From contig NC_089313.1 in NCBI RefSeq assembly GCF_036669915.1, positions 16,941,075-17,005,074 on the forward strand: a stretch of DNA of 64,000 nucleotides, given 5' to 3'. This DNA comes from Pocillopora verrucosa (lineage: Eukaryota; Cnidaria; Anthozoa; Scleractinia; Pocilloporidae). The position numbers were made by a program, and so were the translations under genes. The notes below the pieces were generated by a model. It was not told the DNA's origin. It did not search any database and worked only from the letters and a program-made list of their open reading frames with translations. This document shows, one piece after another, positions 41,733-53,833 of the stretch; position 1 is the first letter of the stretch; every line of letters starts with the position of its first letter.

Positions 41733-44700
41733 CTATCCTTGGTCCGATGTGTAGCTATCTTCGTGCAATTTGTTGTAAGGCAGTTCATTCTCCGACAGAT
41801 TCGAGCTCGAATCTGTTGAAGTGCTGGAATCATCTGTTGATGAATCAGTGGAAGGGCGTTTCTGAAGAACTTGGGAATCTTGAGGAAGATCGCGTAGATT
41901 CACATATTGGATCTGTCCATCGTTTTTCACCAAAAGAGGCGCGATGTCATCATGGACCGAAGCTTTAGCCAGGTCTTCATCTGCATTAGAATCGTAGTCA
42001 TCTTCGCATTTACATTCTCCGTCCTCATCCTGAATCAGCTCAAATTCTCGACAGATTATACCAGATATTGAATTGCCACTCTGTTTACTCGTTAAGTCTT
42101 CAAGCTTAGATTCAGTTAACAAATCGGATTCAATCTCGCTGACAGAATTTCCAGTCGCTGACAAATCCGCCCCACTTAGGACCGGGTTGGCTTCCACACC
42201 CTGACGTTCATTATTAAAGCACTCCTCGATGTCTCTTTCATGTCTATTATCTATCATTACTTCAGGCTGTACACCGTCTCCCTGGTCAATATTCTTAACA
42301 TCTGCTGTAAATGTGTCCTTCCCCACATATTCTCTGACATCAACCCCAAGTGGGCAAGTATTCTCCTTATTGGTCAAGATGGTGGTGTCTGTTCGCTTTC
42401 TATGGACTTGCTTGGGTGGTGGAGGAAGTTTTAGAGGAAAACCTTGGTCTTTGGCTGCAGTGATAATGTCGACTGCGTCGGAAAAAATCTGAAGAGGAGG
42501 AAATAGATTCTCTTGATCATTAGTTTTGGAATCCTGAGTTTTATTCTTCGCATCTGGGGAAATCTTGGTCGAGGTATTTTCAAACTTCGAACTGCCTTCA
42601 GAGGACGATTCACTTTCAGTGTCCATCTCAAAAATTAAGCACTCTTGGCTTGAATTGAATTTTGTCCACTTGCTCTGAACAGTCAAATGTTGGTATGTAT
42701 CCGTTATATTTCCTGAGGTGAGCGAAGTATGTCCTGCGAGATCAGTTTCTGTAGCCTCCTCCTTCGGATGAGATGTCACAATGTTCTGTTGATGAGGGCC
42801 TTCGTCAGGAGCGACCAAAGTTTCTTTACAATAGGGCTGCTCAACCTGTCGGGGAGAATTATCTGATGTGGGCGAGATGTGTGATAAATTCCTTCTTTCC
42901 GATGAAATCGTGTCCGGTTCTTCGGCTTTAAACTGCTCTCGGTCAATGAGCGTTTCTGTTTGCTGCCAGGAAGGAAGGACCTGTTCTTTTTGTGCTAGAG
43001 ATTCATCATGAAGCTGAAGTAGATTTTGCGACTCTACTGGAATACCTTCAGGAGATGGCTGAAATGGGTTGTTTTCGGAAATCTTCGTGTACGCTATTTT
43101 ATCTGTTTCCAAGAATAAGTTTTCTGCAGTCAAGAATGAGTTTGTAAGTTTTTCCACTGAACTTTGATCAGTAAGAACGCCAGATATTTGCACTTCACCG
43201 GATTCTGTTACAGATTCTGATAGTTCTTGCAATTCGGCTGGGTTTGCGGGATCGGAAAATGTCTCTGGTTGTTGAATTTTTACTGATTCAGGCTGACAGT
43301 AATTATGCTCTTTTCCTGGTTGTATCTCTGTTGTGCTCACTGGATTTTGTTGGTTTAAGTTTGGATCCATCTTGTCAAAGTGCTGGTCAGCTTCCTGTGT
43401 AACCACATCCTGGTAGAGATTCTCTTCTTTTGGCACCACTTCTTCCGAAGATGGAGGGTAATTCGTAGCTGACGTTCGACAAGGGTCGTCTGCTTGGGTG
43501 GTTTGAAGCCTCGTTATATGGAAATGATGATGACATTGACTTTGCCTGGAGGCATCCGTTCCTTGGAAATGCAAATACGGAATTTTTGGTTCACAAATAG
43601 GTGATGGTCCTGGGTGGCCAACTATTATATCCACAGGAGAGTTTGTGTGACCTAGCTGACCTTCATTTGTCATAACACCAACAACCACATCAATAGGTTC
43701 ACTAACATTGTGTAAGTCACTTAATGATCTAGCGCTATTCGAAATAGAAGAGTTGGTCCCGCTTGAAAGTTTGGAGGAGAAAGCTTCCGTGGACTCACGC
43801 ATATTCATAAGACTCAATTCGTTAAGGACAATTTCTTGTCCTACTTCAGAGAAGGAAGAAGATCTGCTGCGATTTCTGCTAGAATATTCTCGAGAAGGTG
43901 TAGGGCTAAAAATTTCATTGATGTCTTTCCAGCTATCTAAATCGTGTTCCCTAGCTTGCCTCGTCTCGCAGATTTTTGAGCTCGATGGATTCGCTACAGA
44001 TACATCATTTGGTGCACAGATTTCTGAAAAGCTCTGGGCTGGCGTACGTGGTGTGTGGATAGGTGTCGGTGCTGTTGTCAGAAAGGCACTTGGAGGTGTT
44101 GGATGCGGAGTTGGCGCAGGAGTGTTGCGAGAGCTTGACCACGCACGAACCGGTGTAAGTGGTACGCTGTGACTTGCAGAATAGAGAGGTGTTAACGGCA
44201 AACTCTGAAGAGCTGGAGAGAAAACAGGCCTTTGGTCGGGTTGATCATCATCCCCATTTTCTTCTTGCTGAGTTTGGCGAGCGGCAACAGCTTCAAGGCG
44301 CTCACTTAACTCGTTAAGCTGATCAATAATGGCAAGATGTAATTTTTCTTTTCTTTGAGCAGGGGGTGAGTCTTTGGGAGAAACATCTTTGATTACTTCT
44401 TCTACAAAGAGTACAGGATCATCGGTATCTGATTTTATGTCAGAAATTGCAGCATTTCTTCCGACCTCGTTTGCCTCAGTTTCCAGAACCAGTAGCTGTC
44501 CTGTGCGTGGAATTGTAGGGGGTGGCGGGATACGAACAAGTTGGAACACCTCTCTACCACCCTCCGACTCAGTTGAACTGTTGCCTTCTAAGGGAGTCCT
44601 TGTACACACTTTAACATACTCTGATGCTACTCCGTCACCAACTGTTCCTTCGATATTTGGTACGAACACAATCTCAATATCATCATCAACCACGCTCGAA

Positions 44701-47700
44701 ATGTTGTCAGTATCATGATGCTCGTCTGTTAGAGAGTCCACGAGGCCAATTCTCCTTTTGCGATTGCTTTCTGGAGGGGGAGGAAGCTTAACTAATTCCA
44801 CATCAATCTCTGCGCTCACATCATTAGAAATCGATGCATCTGGTTGAATTCCCCCCACATTTTCGAGCTCCACTTGCATGGGTTGAATACTCAGAGAAAC
44901 ATTGGTGACATCACTGAGAGGCCTCTCAAGGTCCCCAGCTTCCAAACCAATCTGCATGTTACTAGTTGGGTCAACTGTAGCGTCATGCTTATCGGAAGCC
45001 ACCGAGAGGTTTTCCAGGTCATCGCCCTCTCTCATCATCAAGTCGTCATCTGGTCTTTGAATTCCAGCTTCCTCAGGATTTGGCTTTACGACATTTGCAT
45101 TTACTAGATTAGTAATGGACTCACTTGGCTCTGCTAAATCATTTGTTTCTCCCACAGGAACTTGTGAACCCGAAGTTGAACCAAGATTCCTTGGCATTTC
45201 TGAAAATGATAGCATGGAACCAGATACCACATTGCCTGTTCGTGATTGAGAAGACAAGGTTATTTTTGAGATACCACTTATGTCTGATCTGTTTCGTTGG
45301 TGGGCCGTCACTCCACCTGTGCTCGATAAATTGTCGACAGCTCTTCGATACACATTTTCCATCTCTGTCTTACTTGCCATCTGTCCTTGAAAAGGCTCTA
45401 AAAAAGTCGCTATTGAATCTTCTCGGCGGAAACCATCGAATCTTTGGTACGAATGTATTTCTACAGGATCAAGGTTAGAGAGTGACACACCAGGCTCGGT
45501 AACAAACATCCCACTCAGAGTGTCCACCACACTCGCAGAATGAATGCTAAGCGATGGATCGTACACTTCTCTTCTTCCGTGTTCCTCCTTGTGTGTCAAA
45601 TCTGGACGAAGCTTCTGAACAAAATAGATCAGGCTTACACCAACGAGAACAGAACAAGATGAAACAAAGAATGCGGTTGTAAAGGAATCCGTGGACTTGT
45701 AAAGTTCTCCTGTAAATTTAAAATGCGAGTAAACAAGGGATGTTTAGAGAAAGAGTTTTTCACCATGGTTCCTAACAACGGAATCTTACTCAGAGTTTTC
45801 TTTCCCAAGACGCATATCAGTTATGGTGATCTCCTCATGTAGGTAAAAGAACAAGCACACACATGTGGCAATTGGAAAGTTTTCCCATAGATTGGCACAA
45901 TTAATTTTTAATGATGTGGATTGAAAAATTCCAAGAGTAGTGGGGCCTAGGATCGGGCTGAAATAACGAGAAGAAAAACACATAACACATTTTACATATT
46001 TTTAAGATAAATGATATCATTTGATCGTTCCAAAAAAACAATTAGTGCGCGGTTGTTTGAAAGAGTCGACCAAGTAATAACGATGTGCCTGAAGCACGTA
46101 GTCTCACCTAAAACGGGAGGTCCCAGGGTTAAAGGAAATGCCACCAAGCCGTACTGGATGCCAAGTGCTTTGGCCATTAGTTCCTTTCCAACAATGTCCT
46201 GGGTGATAAGTGGAACCGTCACTACAAAACATCCATCAAAGAATCCAGCAACCAGTGCGTACGCGAGCAAACCGTGATAACTCCGTGCAGCGGTGACACA
46301 CATAGAGGACACACTCAAAACGGTGGCGGAAATGACAAAAATATACAACCGTCTGACGCGCGGGAGATCCGCAAGACGGCCGCATAGGAGTTTACCAAAT
46401 ATTGCTGATATTGAGAGGTAGCCTAGCAAAAGAGCCCCTTGGGAGACAGGGATACCATGTGACAAAGCCATCCGGACCTACGATAAAAACAAGAAAATAT
46501 CGATGTAACTATACATCCGGACGATCGTTTGGGTAACCAGTGCAGATTGGCTACAATTAGCTGCGGTAACTGATAAATCTCTTTACCAGTTTCTGAAAAT
46601 TTTACTGTTCTGTGCAATTGATGAACTTTACTCACCAAGTACGTGTATGGAAAGAAGTAGGCGAACAGAATAAAGGACAATGACACCAACCACATGGGAA
46701 AAGCTCGGTCTCTCCATGGCCGAGGATCAATAAGACCTTTCAACCGGAATGACAGACTTCGTCTTTCGAATGGCAAATACTCGACTGGCGGTGGGATATA
46801 AGCGCACCCGCACAAGAACGTCAAGGCGGAAAATACGCTCAATACACGCATTCCCCCGCGCCAGCCGTACTTTTCGTCAAGTTCCTGCAACATCACGTTG
46901 AAGATAAGCGTTCCAAATCCGGCGCCGGTCATGGTAATCCCATTAGCAAGAGAAACGTTCCTATTAAAGTAAAACCTTAGGACGAGCAGCCCAGAAAAGA
47001 ACAAGAAGCTGCCCCCAGTTCCCCACAAAACGCCAAATGTAAAGTACATGGTGGAGATATTCGATGCAAATGAGGTCACCAGTAAAGAAAAGGTAGTCAA
47101 GACGCTTCCAGCGCACGCCATGACGCGGCATCCAAAATGTTCACAGAGGGCCGTAGTGATGGGTCCAATGACGAAGAGGAATCCATAACCCAAGGAGCCC
47201 ACCCACGCTGTTGACAAATTGGACCAAAAAGATTCTGTTATTATGTTTAGCGAAACAAGGTATAACTTAGGCATCTTTTGGAATAAATGTAGATGGTTTG
47301 GACTTAACATCATTTCTTGTCACCTAGGAAATATTTCAGGATATCCATAGTTGATGTGTAAAGACTTCACGCAGATGCTTACCTAAAAGGTGCATAAATC
47401 GTGTAGACCTTTACACGCGCGAATTTTGTGCACTCGCTACAGGAATTAAAACTTGATTGTTAAACTGTATTATTAAAAATCACGATTGGTTTTTGTTCCT
47501 AGAGAATGTTTTGCTTTAGGAATGCACACGTGTACGACACACACTACTTTAACTTACTTAGTTTTTCTCAGCAAAACAGAATGAAATGACTAAGCTTGTT
47601 AAGACATCCTATAAAGTTAATATTTTTTCAGATTGTTTTCGTGAAAACATATATAGAATGTTGTGGTTTACACGACAAATGCGAGGTGAACTTTTAAAAG

Positions 47701-47936
47701 TTTAATATTGCGCGCAAGGAAAGAAAGTACTTAAATCAGAATTGCTCTTCGCAACACTGCCTACCTGTCGCTGACTCGCCAGATTTAAAATCAGTTAAAA
47801 GTGCAATGAAAAGTGTTCCAAAAGACTGTATAGTCCCGAATATGACGCCTTGGACAAAAAACGAAGCGATACACACGATCCAAGCCCAGCCAGCATCAAC
47901 CTGGTACCGACAAAATCTCCTGGCTGCAGTAAACAT
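41733..47936 (-). CDS. SLC16/MCT-type transporter with giant cytoplasmic tail, gene B
   Basis: Four minus-strand exons: 47765-47936, 46636-47207, 46108-46477 and 41733-45709, phases 1, 0, 1 as in gene A (exon 3 is 370 bp in both), giving 1,696 residues. The start MFTAARRFCRYQVDAGWAWI keeps the MCT motif DAGWAW before TM1. The second signature reads FYFNRNVSLANGITMTGAGFG. TM7-12 follow through exon 3 and the start of exon 4 (FTTAFFVSSCSVLVGVSLIYF). From about residue 405 one uninterrupted exon codes roughly 1,290 residues of Ser/Thr/Glu/Asp-rich, apparently disordered sequence, ending SENELPYNKLHEDSYTSDQG. It contains three proline motifs (KLPPPPESNRKRR, RIPPPPTIPRTG, KLPPPPKQVHRKR) and no recognised folded domain. 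MCT tails are usually far shorter. The open frame of 1,325 codons is itself strong evidence for coding. The substrate is unknown. Confidence 0.9.
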
Positions 47937-49288
47937 ATTATGCTAAGTCACGCTCTGTTTTGCCGCATGAAGTGCCACGATCAGCCGTTCAAAAGCAGCG
48001 ATCATTCCAACAGAAAAGTCCTCTCAACCTATGATTGCTTATTTGCCGGGTAAAGCTTCGAAGATGTTCGTCTTTTATTTGTGTCGTAGGTTCTAATTTG
48101 TAATTCATTCGCTGTTATTACGCGCGTGCGCAATTAATGAATGCGAGTAACAGTCCATCGTGTGGTCTGATCGTCGATGAGGTAGTCCTGAGAAGGGCTG
48201 CTGTGGATCACAATGACAAGCCTTCTTAAATCGTAAAAAGCTCATTGAAATATTATTTCATTTAATTCTAAGTCAGTTTTGTCAAGAAGACAGTAACTGA
48301 ATTAGCGTTGCGCGCGATCAGCGTGCGTGTGCGCGGGCTCAGAGAAATTTTTAATTTGTAAGCTCGTAAACTGAGTGACGCGTACAATTATCGCGAGTGC
48401 GCTTTACGTCTCGGAGAGCCGTATTTTTGAGGAATTTTTACGAAGTTTTAGTATTAGTCGTGTTACCGTGTTGTGGTTGTTTTGGCCGATTGAACGTAGA
48501 TTTGTTTTTCGAGGGTTTTTCCGTAATTGCTTAAGGACAGTATTTACTAACAACAATCCTTTTCAGAACCAAACACCGTTATCGACCGACAATTACACTT
48601 CAAGATCAACAAAATAGAGGGGCATTTTGAACTAATTTCGTTGACTTAAGATACGTTCTATAAACATAAATGTTAAGCAAAGAGGAAATTGTTTACAAAA
48701 AAGAGAATAATCAACAAGAAGAACTTTGGGATACCCTCAACAAGAAACACGTATTGGATTCATCGTGGGCTCAGAGAGGAAATTTATTTCTGAATTCTCC
48801 AATGACTTCACAGTTTCGTCCACAAAAAACCTTTTTTCCAACACCTGATATTTACATAACATTAATTCGTTCAAAGCCTTTCTGTTTTTCTCTACCCTTT
48901 CCTTTCTAGCGGTTTCGATTTGGTCAGAAAAATCCCTTGGATTGCGATGGAACTTTCAACAATCGTTGTAGCGATTTCAGACTAGTAGCTTTCTACCAAC
49001 ATTATCTCAAAATGGCTTTTTTTACGCGAGATGGCAGCAGGGTCAACGACAATACACGGCTAGGCTTTTGTTTCCAATCCATAACTTGTTTTGCCTTCAG
49101 TTCTGTCAGTGTTTAGAGGCACTGGAGCAAGGTGTAAGTGAATTATTTTATTGACCTGTGCTTCAAAAACTGGGTGTGTTGATGTTTTTCACCAACTTGG
49201 CGCTGTTTTTTCTCTTTAAAGGCGGCGTGTGCACTTTGCGGTGACGTTAATGCGCAACTTTTCCCAGCCCTGTGCTCGTTGTTGATAT
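47937..49288. other. Intergenic spacer upstream of SLC16 gene B
   Basis: This should hold the gene B promoter. Open frames at 48375-48617 and 48670-48909 resemble no family. A short Penelope-like fragment lies at 48160-48215. Confidence 0.4.
48160..48215. repeat. Short fragment of a Penelope-like element end
   Basis: TGGTCTGATCGTCGATGAGG then GTAGTCCTGAGAAGGGCTG matches the sequence at 2614-2655 beside the RT remnant, with a few changes. Confidence 0.55.
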
Positions 49289-49462
49289 TAGGCTGATTTA
49301 GCAACAGGACGGGAACGTCAGTTGACGACGGGAAAGCGCGCGGAAAGGACTGAACACGACTTCCGGTGCTAAATTTGCCGCTCTGCCATTGGTCAAGCCA
49401 GTTGTTTGAGTTGCGCACGCCGTCGTCGACTGACGTTCCCGTTCTGTTGCTAAATCAGCCTA
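49289..49462. mobile_element. 174-bp MITE with about 42-bp terminal inverted repeats
   Basis: The left repeat TAGGCTGATTTAGCAACAGG runs on through GACGGGAACGTCAGTTGACG to 49331; the right copy (49420-49462) is its reverse complement with about two mismatches. The middle is unrelated to any coding sequence. Its right end supplies the stop codon of the TIR-SAM gene. Confidence 0.9.
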
Positions 49463-52400
49463 TTTTTGATTTAATCTCTGGTTCCTGGCGATTTGCACGT
49501 GCTCTATCACATGCGTATCACGTGGATTATGGCTCCCCGCGAATTTGCTCAAATGGCTTTCAACAGTACTCAGGTTCCTCTTAAACAAACTGTCATTACT
49601 CATATCAATACATTGAAGTGGTGCCAAAATCCTACGCACACGACCACCCTCGGGTGGCCATGCCAACCACTGAAGCATCACGGGAACGACCGGTTTGTTC
49701 ATTGATTCAGCCAGGCTGAGATCCTTTATGCAGTTTTCGGAGCAAACATACTTGGGTGTCACGCAACACACGACAGCTACAGCAGCCTTGATGTTTCGCT
49801 GAATCTGACTCTGTGAGTTCTCGTGGGTTGGTGATTTGCTCGCGGCGTGACGCTTGTTTGCGTTACTCACGTCCGTCCAGCACTGGAATCCGTGACTCTC
49901 TAAGAACTGGACAAGTACCTGTACTTTATTTTGTACATCCCAGTGGTAACTGAGGAAAAGGTTTGGACGTGGAGATGTGTCTTCCATCTCGACACTGCTC
50001 ATCTCTACGAGGGAAAACAGTTGATGGTCAGTGGCTAAGGTAGCCACGACAATATATTTTGAAGGTTATAGATTCTCCCGTTACTGTTTCCATGAACAAG
50101 ATTGAGCAAAGGGAGCACCATGGGGCTGGTGAATTTATTTTTCATTAAACAACGAATAACAAACTCAGAAAAATTATCCGAACACATTTACCTTTTCAAC
50201 TGGCAAATAATGAAAAAAAAAAGTTGAAAGCACTTTCCATTTTGATTTCTCCTGTCTTAATAACTACATAACTGTGCAACGTTTTCGATTTAAAAAAAAA
50301 CTACATTGTGTTACTCTCTTCGAGTCAATTTTCCTTCTATAACTAACGAGGGATTTTTATGACTTTAGGATGAACGAGAAGGTGTAGGAAGTTTTTATCA
50401 CCCACCAGGGACTGCTGCCATCACTCTTAGGGGTTTAAGACCCTCAAACATTCTATCCAAGAATTCCTGCTCCAAGATCACGGCAGGCATGTTGCGAAAA
50501 GGTTTTAAGCGGTACAACAGTATGGCAACACTATCTTCGTATAGATTATCCTGAAAATTCACTGCTGGGCAGCTTCCCAGGATGGCTTGTAGGTTGGGTC
50601 GAAGTTTATCCCACGAGTTGGCTGTCATAGCAACTAGAAGAGGTTTTCCTAACCAATCAGCAAAGAGGACCTCATTGTAGACAAACAGTGACGTAGCAGC
50701 TGCCGTGGAGAGGAGGACGATCACGTGAGAAGAGGAGGCCAAGTGTGGAGAGTTGACCTGTAGGAATTCTTCCCTGGATTGTCCGAGTCGCTCGTGTTTA
50801 AACACCTGAAAAAAATTATAAAGAAATTCGAGAAGTATTCGACGCATTTTGTCCATCATTCATTGCACTGACTTTGATTTAATGTCATCATAGTCTGCTT
50901 TCTAGGTAATAGCGATCCTCAAGCTATTGATATATGAATAATTTGAACCACTGTCTACCCATATGCTGGGCCCATTGTCTAATACGATAACATGGCTAAA
51001 ATACCAGGCGCGAATCAGTAAATTCGACTCCCCATTGTCAAATAAGCGCCGACGCTGAATAAGCACTGCACCGTGGACGCAAAAAGTTAATAAACGCAGC
51101 GACGATTGTAAGTAAGCTATTCCGAAAAAGTAAAGTTCATTCTTATATTCCACCCCTCCCGCCCCCAATACTACTCTAATACAGCGCAAGTGTGACCGTC
51201 ACGCGGTCACGCGTTCGCGAGAAGTACGAGGCTCCTTCTCATGCGAATCGATAAATGTCTGAATGCAAGATTTGATTTGTGTCATTAATTACATAAGCCA
51301 GTTGACACTTGATGAGAAAAGGTTTAGGTAAAACAACTTCTCTCCCACTGTCTCATCCCTGAGAGTTAGCAAGTGAACGTTAAATTTCGCTTCCGTTGTT
51401 CTGCGTTCGTGCAAAGAGGCATGCAAAGTTAAAATAATTGGCTTTGGTCTAACAGAACAAAAAAATAAATCAGTCTCTCGCTAATGGATAGAAAAACGAT
51501 ATTTGAACCCTCAGTTCAACAATCACAAATCCTTTGACATGTTAATTAACTTAACGTGCAACACAATAGCGTGACTCTTAAATCCGCTAATTGTACATTT
51601 CTAATTTACCTTGAGGTTTTTCTGCACCAAGTCCGCTCGAAGATTATGATAAAACCGAGCATCACTGGGATCGCAAATAACATATACAGAATCTTCTTTG
51701 ACTTTGCTCTTTTTGCACTTCAAATACCAATTTCCTTTGAGTTGATCTTGCTCCTCTTGAATTTTCCTGGCTTCTTGCAAAAGTTTCTTTCGAGCGACTC
51801 GACTGTCAATATTTAAATGGGTTTCCATGTCAGTTTCTTTTATGGAAACCAACAAGAAGCCGTCGATTTCGTTCTCTTCGAAGCTTAGAGCACAATGTGC
51901 TTGCATTTTAAACGAAGCAAGCCAGGCCTGTACATCGTGGATGTTCCACGAAGATACCGGTTTCTTTCGGTCTAATTTCAAAACGTCTGGTTCCCTTGGA
52001 GGAGTTGGAATGCGCAGGCCGAATAAGGGAGCATACTTCTCCAGGGCTTCGCTGAATTTGCCTACCACTACTGACGAAAGTTCAGCCACACTTGAAGCAG
52101 AGTATTTACTTAAATTAAGCGCTCGCTCCGCCAGTTGTTTGTACTCTTGTGGAAGCTTGTCAGACAGATTAATGCAGAATAATTTTACAGGCTTTTCAAC
52201 CTCTTCGTTTCCCTCTTTCTCCTCGTCCCGATTGAGTAATATCCGTCCTTCGTGACAACAAATCAACGAATTCAAGTAGGACTCAGATAAGAAAATAACA
52301 GCTGCACGGCACTTTTCGACAATCTCTAATCTCTGCTGATAGCAAGATGGACTCTCTATGGGCTGGCTGTCGTCTTTATCGAACCAAATATCATCGCAAA

Positions 52401-52887
52401 ATCCGATATTTTTCAGTTCTTTAGTGGTGTAGGAAATAAAGCGTTTTTCTAAGAAACTCGCCTCCGGCGCGTAAGATACAAATATCGCTCTCCTTTTTGC
52501 TCTTCGTGGACTGACTGATTTAGTTGGAGATGTTGCTTCGTTAGATCCCTCAGTCGAACTGGCGTTTTCAGAGATGCTATCCCTGCTATTTTCTTTGTCG
52601 TTAGGCAGCCCTTTAGGGACTTCGAGTTGCTCGTGCGTTGCATCAAGGTCTGTTTGTCCACTATCTATCCCATTGGCACCATTTTTGTTGACTATGTTGC
52701 GATTATTCTTTTCGCCTCTCTCTTCTTCTTCGCCGTTTTCTGCCGAATTTTCAGGGCCGTTCGATTTCAGGTCCTGTAATCCTGGCAGATTACGATTGTC
52801 AACATTACCGTCAGTTTTAACCTCATCAAGTTCGAGTGCTTCTTCACTCTCGTCCGTCGGCTCTCCAGGCGTTTTCTCCTCGTCCAT
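49460..52887 (-). CDS. Multi-TIR protein with architecture TIR-SAM-TIR-TIR
   Basis: Three minus-strand exons, 51610-52887, 50406-50805 and 49460-50004 (GT-AG introns, phases 0 and 1), give 740 residues. The start is a good Kozak ATG at 52887. An acidic disordered head (1-125) is followed by TIR 1 (about 133-290; RAIFVSYAPEASFLEKRF), SAM (about 311-378; VSSWNIHDVQAWLASF), TIR 2 (about 399-530; SVYVICDPSDARFYHNLR, HVIVLLSTAAATSLFVYNE) and TIR 3 (about 573-715; NLFLSYHWDVQNKVQVL, GFQCWTDV). TIR domains either scaffold innate-immune signalling or hydrolyse NAD+, as SARM1 does with its SAM-TIR pair. At the SARM1 catalytic-Glu position I read E213, E471 and D654 in TIR 1, 2 and 3. There is no ARM domain, signal peptide or membrane segment, so it is probably cytosolic. 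The exon 2/3 junction was chosen because only phase 1 joins the frames. Confidence 0.85.
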
Positions 52888-53833
52888 TTTCGTTTATAAG
52901 GTGCGGTTAGCCAGAGTTATAAACACATTGCACCAGGGCAAATCTTTTCTTGTTTTTGATTTTGTCTCTCTCGCCTTCGAACGAGCAAACAAGCCTTTCT
53001 CCAAGTGATAATATATTCAACCAATGCGAGTGAAGCAGAAATTACTAATTAACCATGTTTCCTTGACAACCTCGTGCCCTAACTGAAGCCCTAACTAGAA
53101 CACACCAAAAGGTCACAAAACTTGACAGGCGTGGGATAGACACCTTCAGCAGCTTTCCCCCACCCCCCCCCTCTCTCTCTTAAAATATAGATTATTTATC
53201 TCCCAAATGATATTAAATCAATAATCTGCGGGCATACAAGAATGCCTTCGTTGTTCAACAAAATATTACTGACATCGACAATGTTTACCGTCTATGCAAT
53301 GCGTAACTATACTGAATTCACCTGCCACCTGGTTTTACCATTCATTCCTAGCCTGTTTCCATGCCAGGGGGAAGCTATTTCCTGTATCGAAATAAATTTT
53401 TATGGTCGAAAGGAGAACATCTCATAAGCCAAAGATACAAATAAACGAGGTGGAAAAGGGTTTTCTTTGTGTTGAGGTCCCGATGCGGAAGACGAGGGAA
53501 AGCTATGACGTTCACCAGAGGTCACATGCTGAATTGTTATCTCTTTCCATGACTTCGTTTCTCTCGTCATACCCCTCCCACCTTTCCCTTACCCCTTCTC
53601 AGGTAAACGTTGCTCATCAAAGAACTAGATAAAGGACTTAACAATGCTCAGGACACAGAGTATCAATGTGACCGCTGTCCACGCTAGTTGACACATCGAG
53701 GACACATTTAGTCGGAACTTACCGTATCATAGGTAATTTTATCGGCCATGATGTGGCGCGAATGTAATTGGGCAATGTTGAATTGAGATCCCTCGTTTTC
53801 CCCTTCGTAACTTCATTGAGAAATTCTAACACA
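52888..53833. other. Divergent promoter region between TIR-SAM gene and TFIIS
   Basis: The two genes are head to head, 946 bases apart. Open frames here (53242-53427, 53402-53632) resemble nothing. A C-run with a CT-run lies at about 53157-53180. Confidence 0.5.

Noticed and set aside
43708-45478. Plus-strand open frames of 87-154 codons (43708-44172, 44374-44718, 45125-45478)
   Set aside because: They are antisense shadows of the long SLC16 gene B tail exon and have no family motif.
50902-51189. 95-codon minus-strand frame between exons 1 and 2 of the multi-TIR gene
   Set aside because: It lies within intron 1, has no TIR or other motif, and exons 1 and 2 join perfectly in phase without it.
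51827-53008. Plus-strand open frames of 142 and 144 codons opposite the TIR-SAM exon 1
   Set aside because: Shadow frames of a well-supported minus-strand exon; Ser-rich low-complexity translation with no motif.
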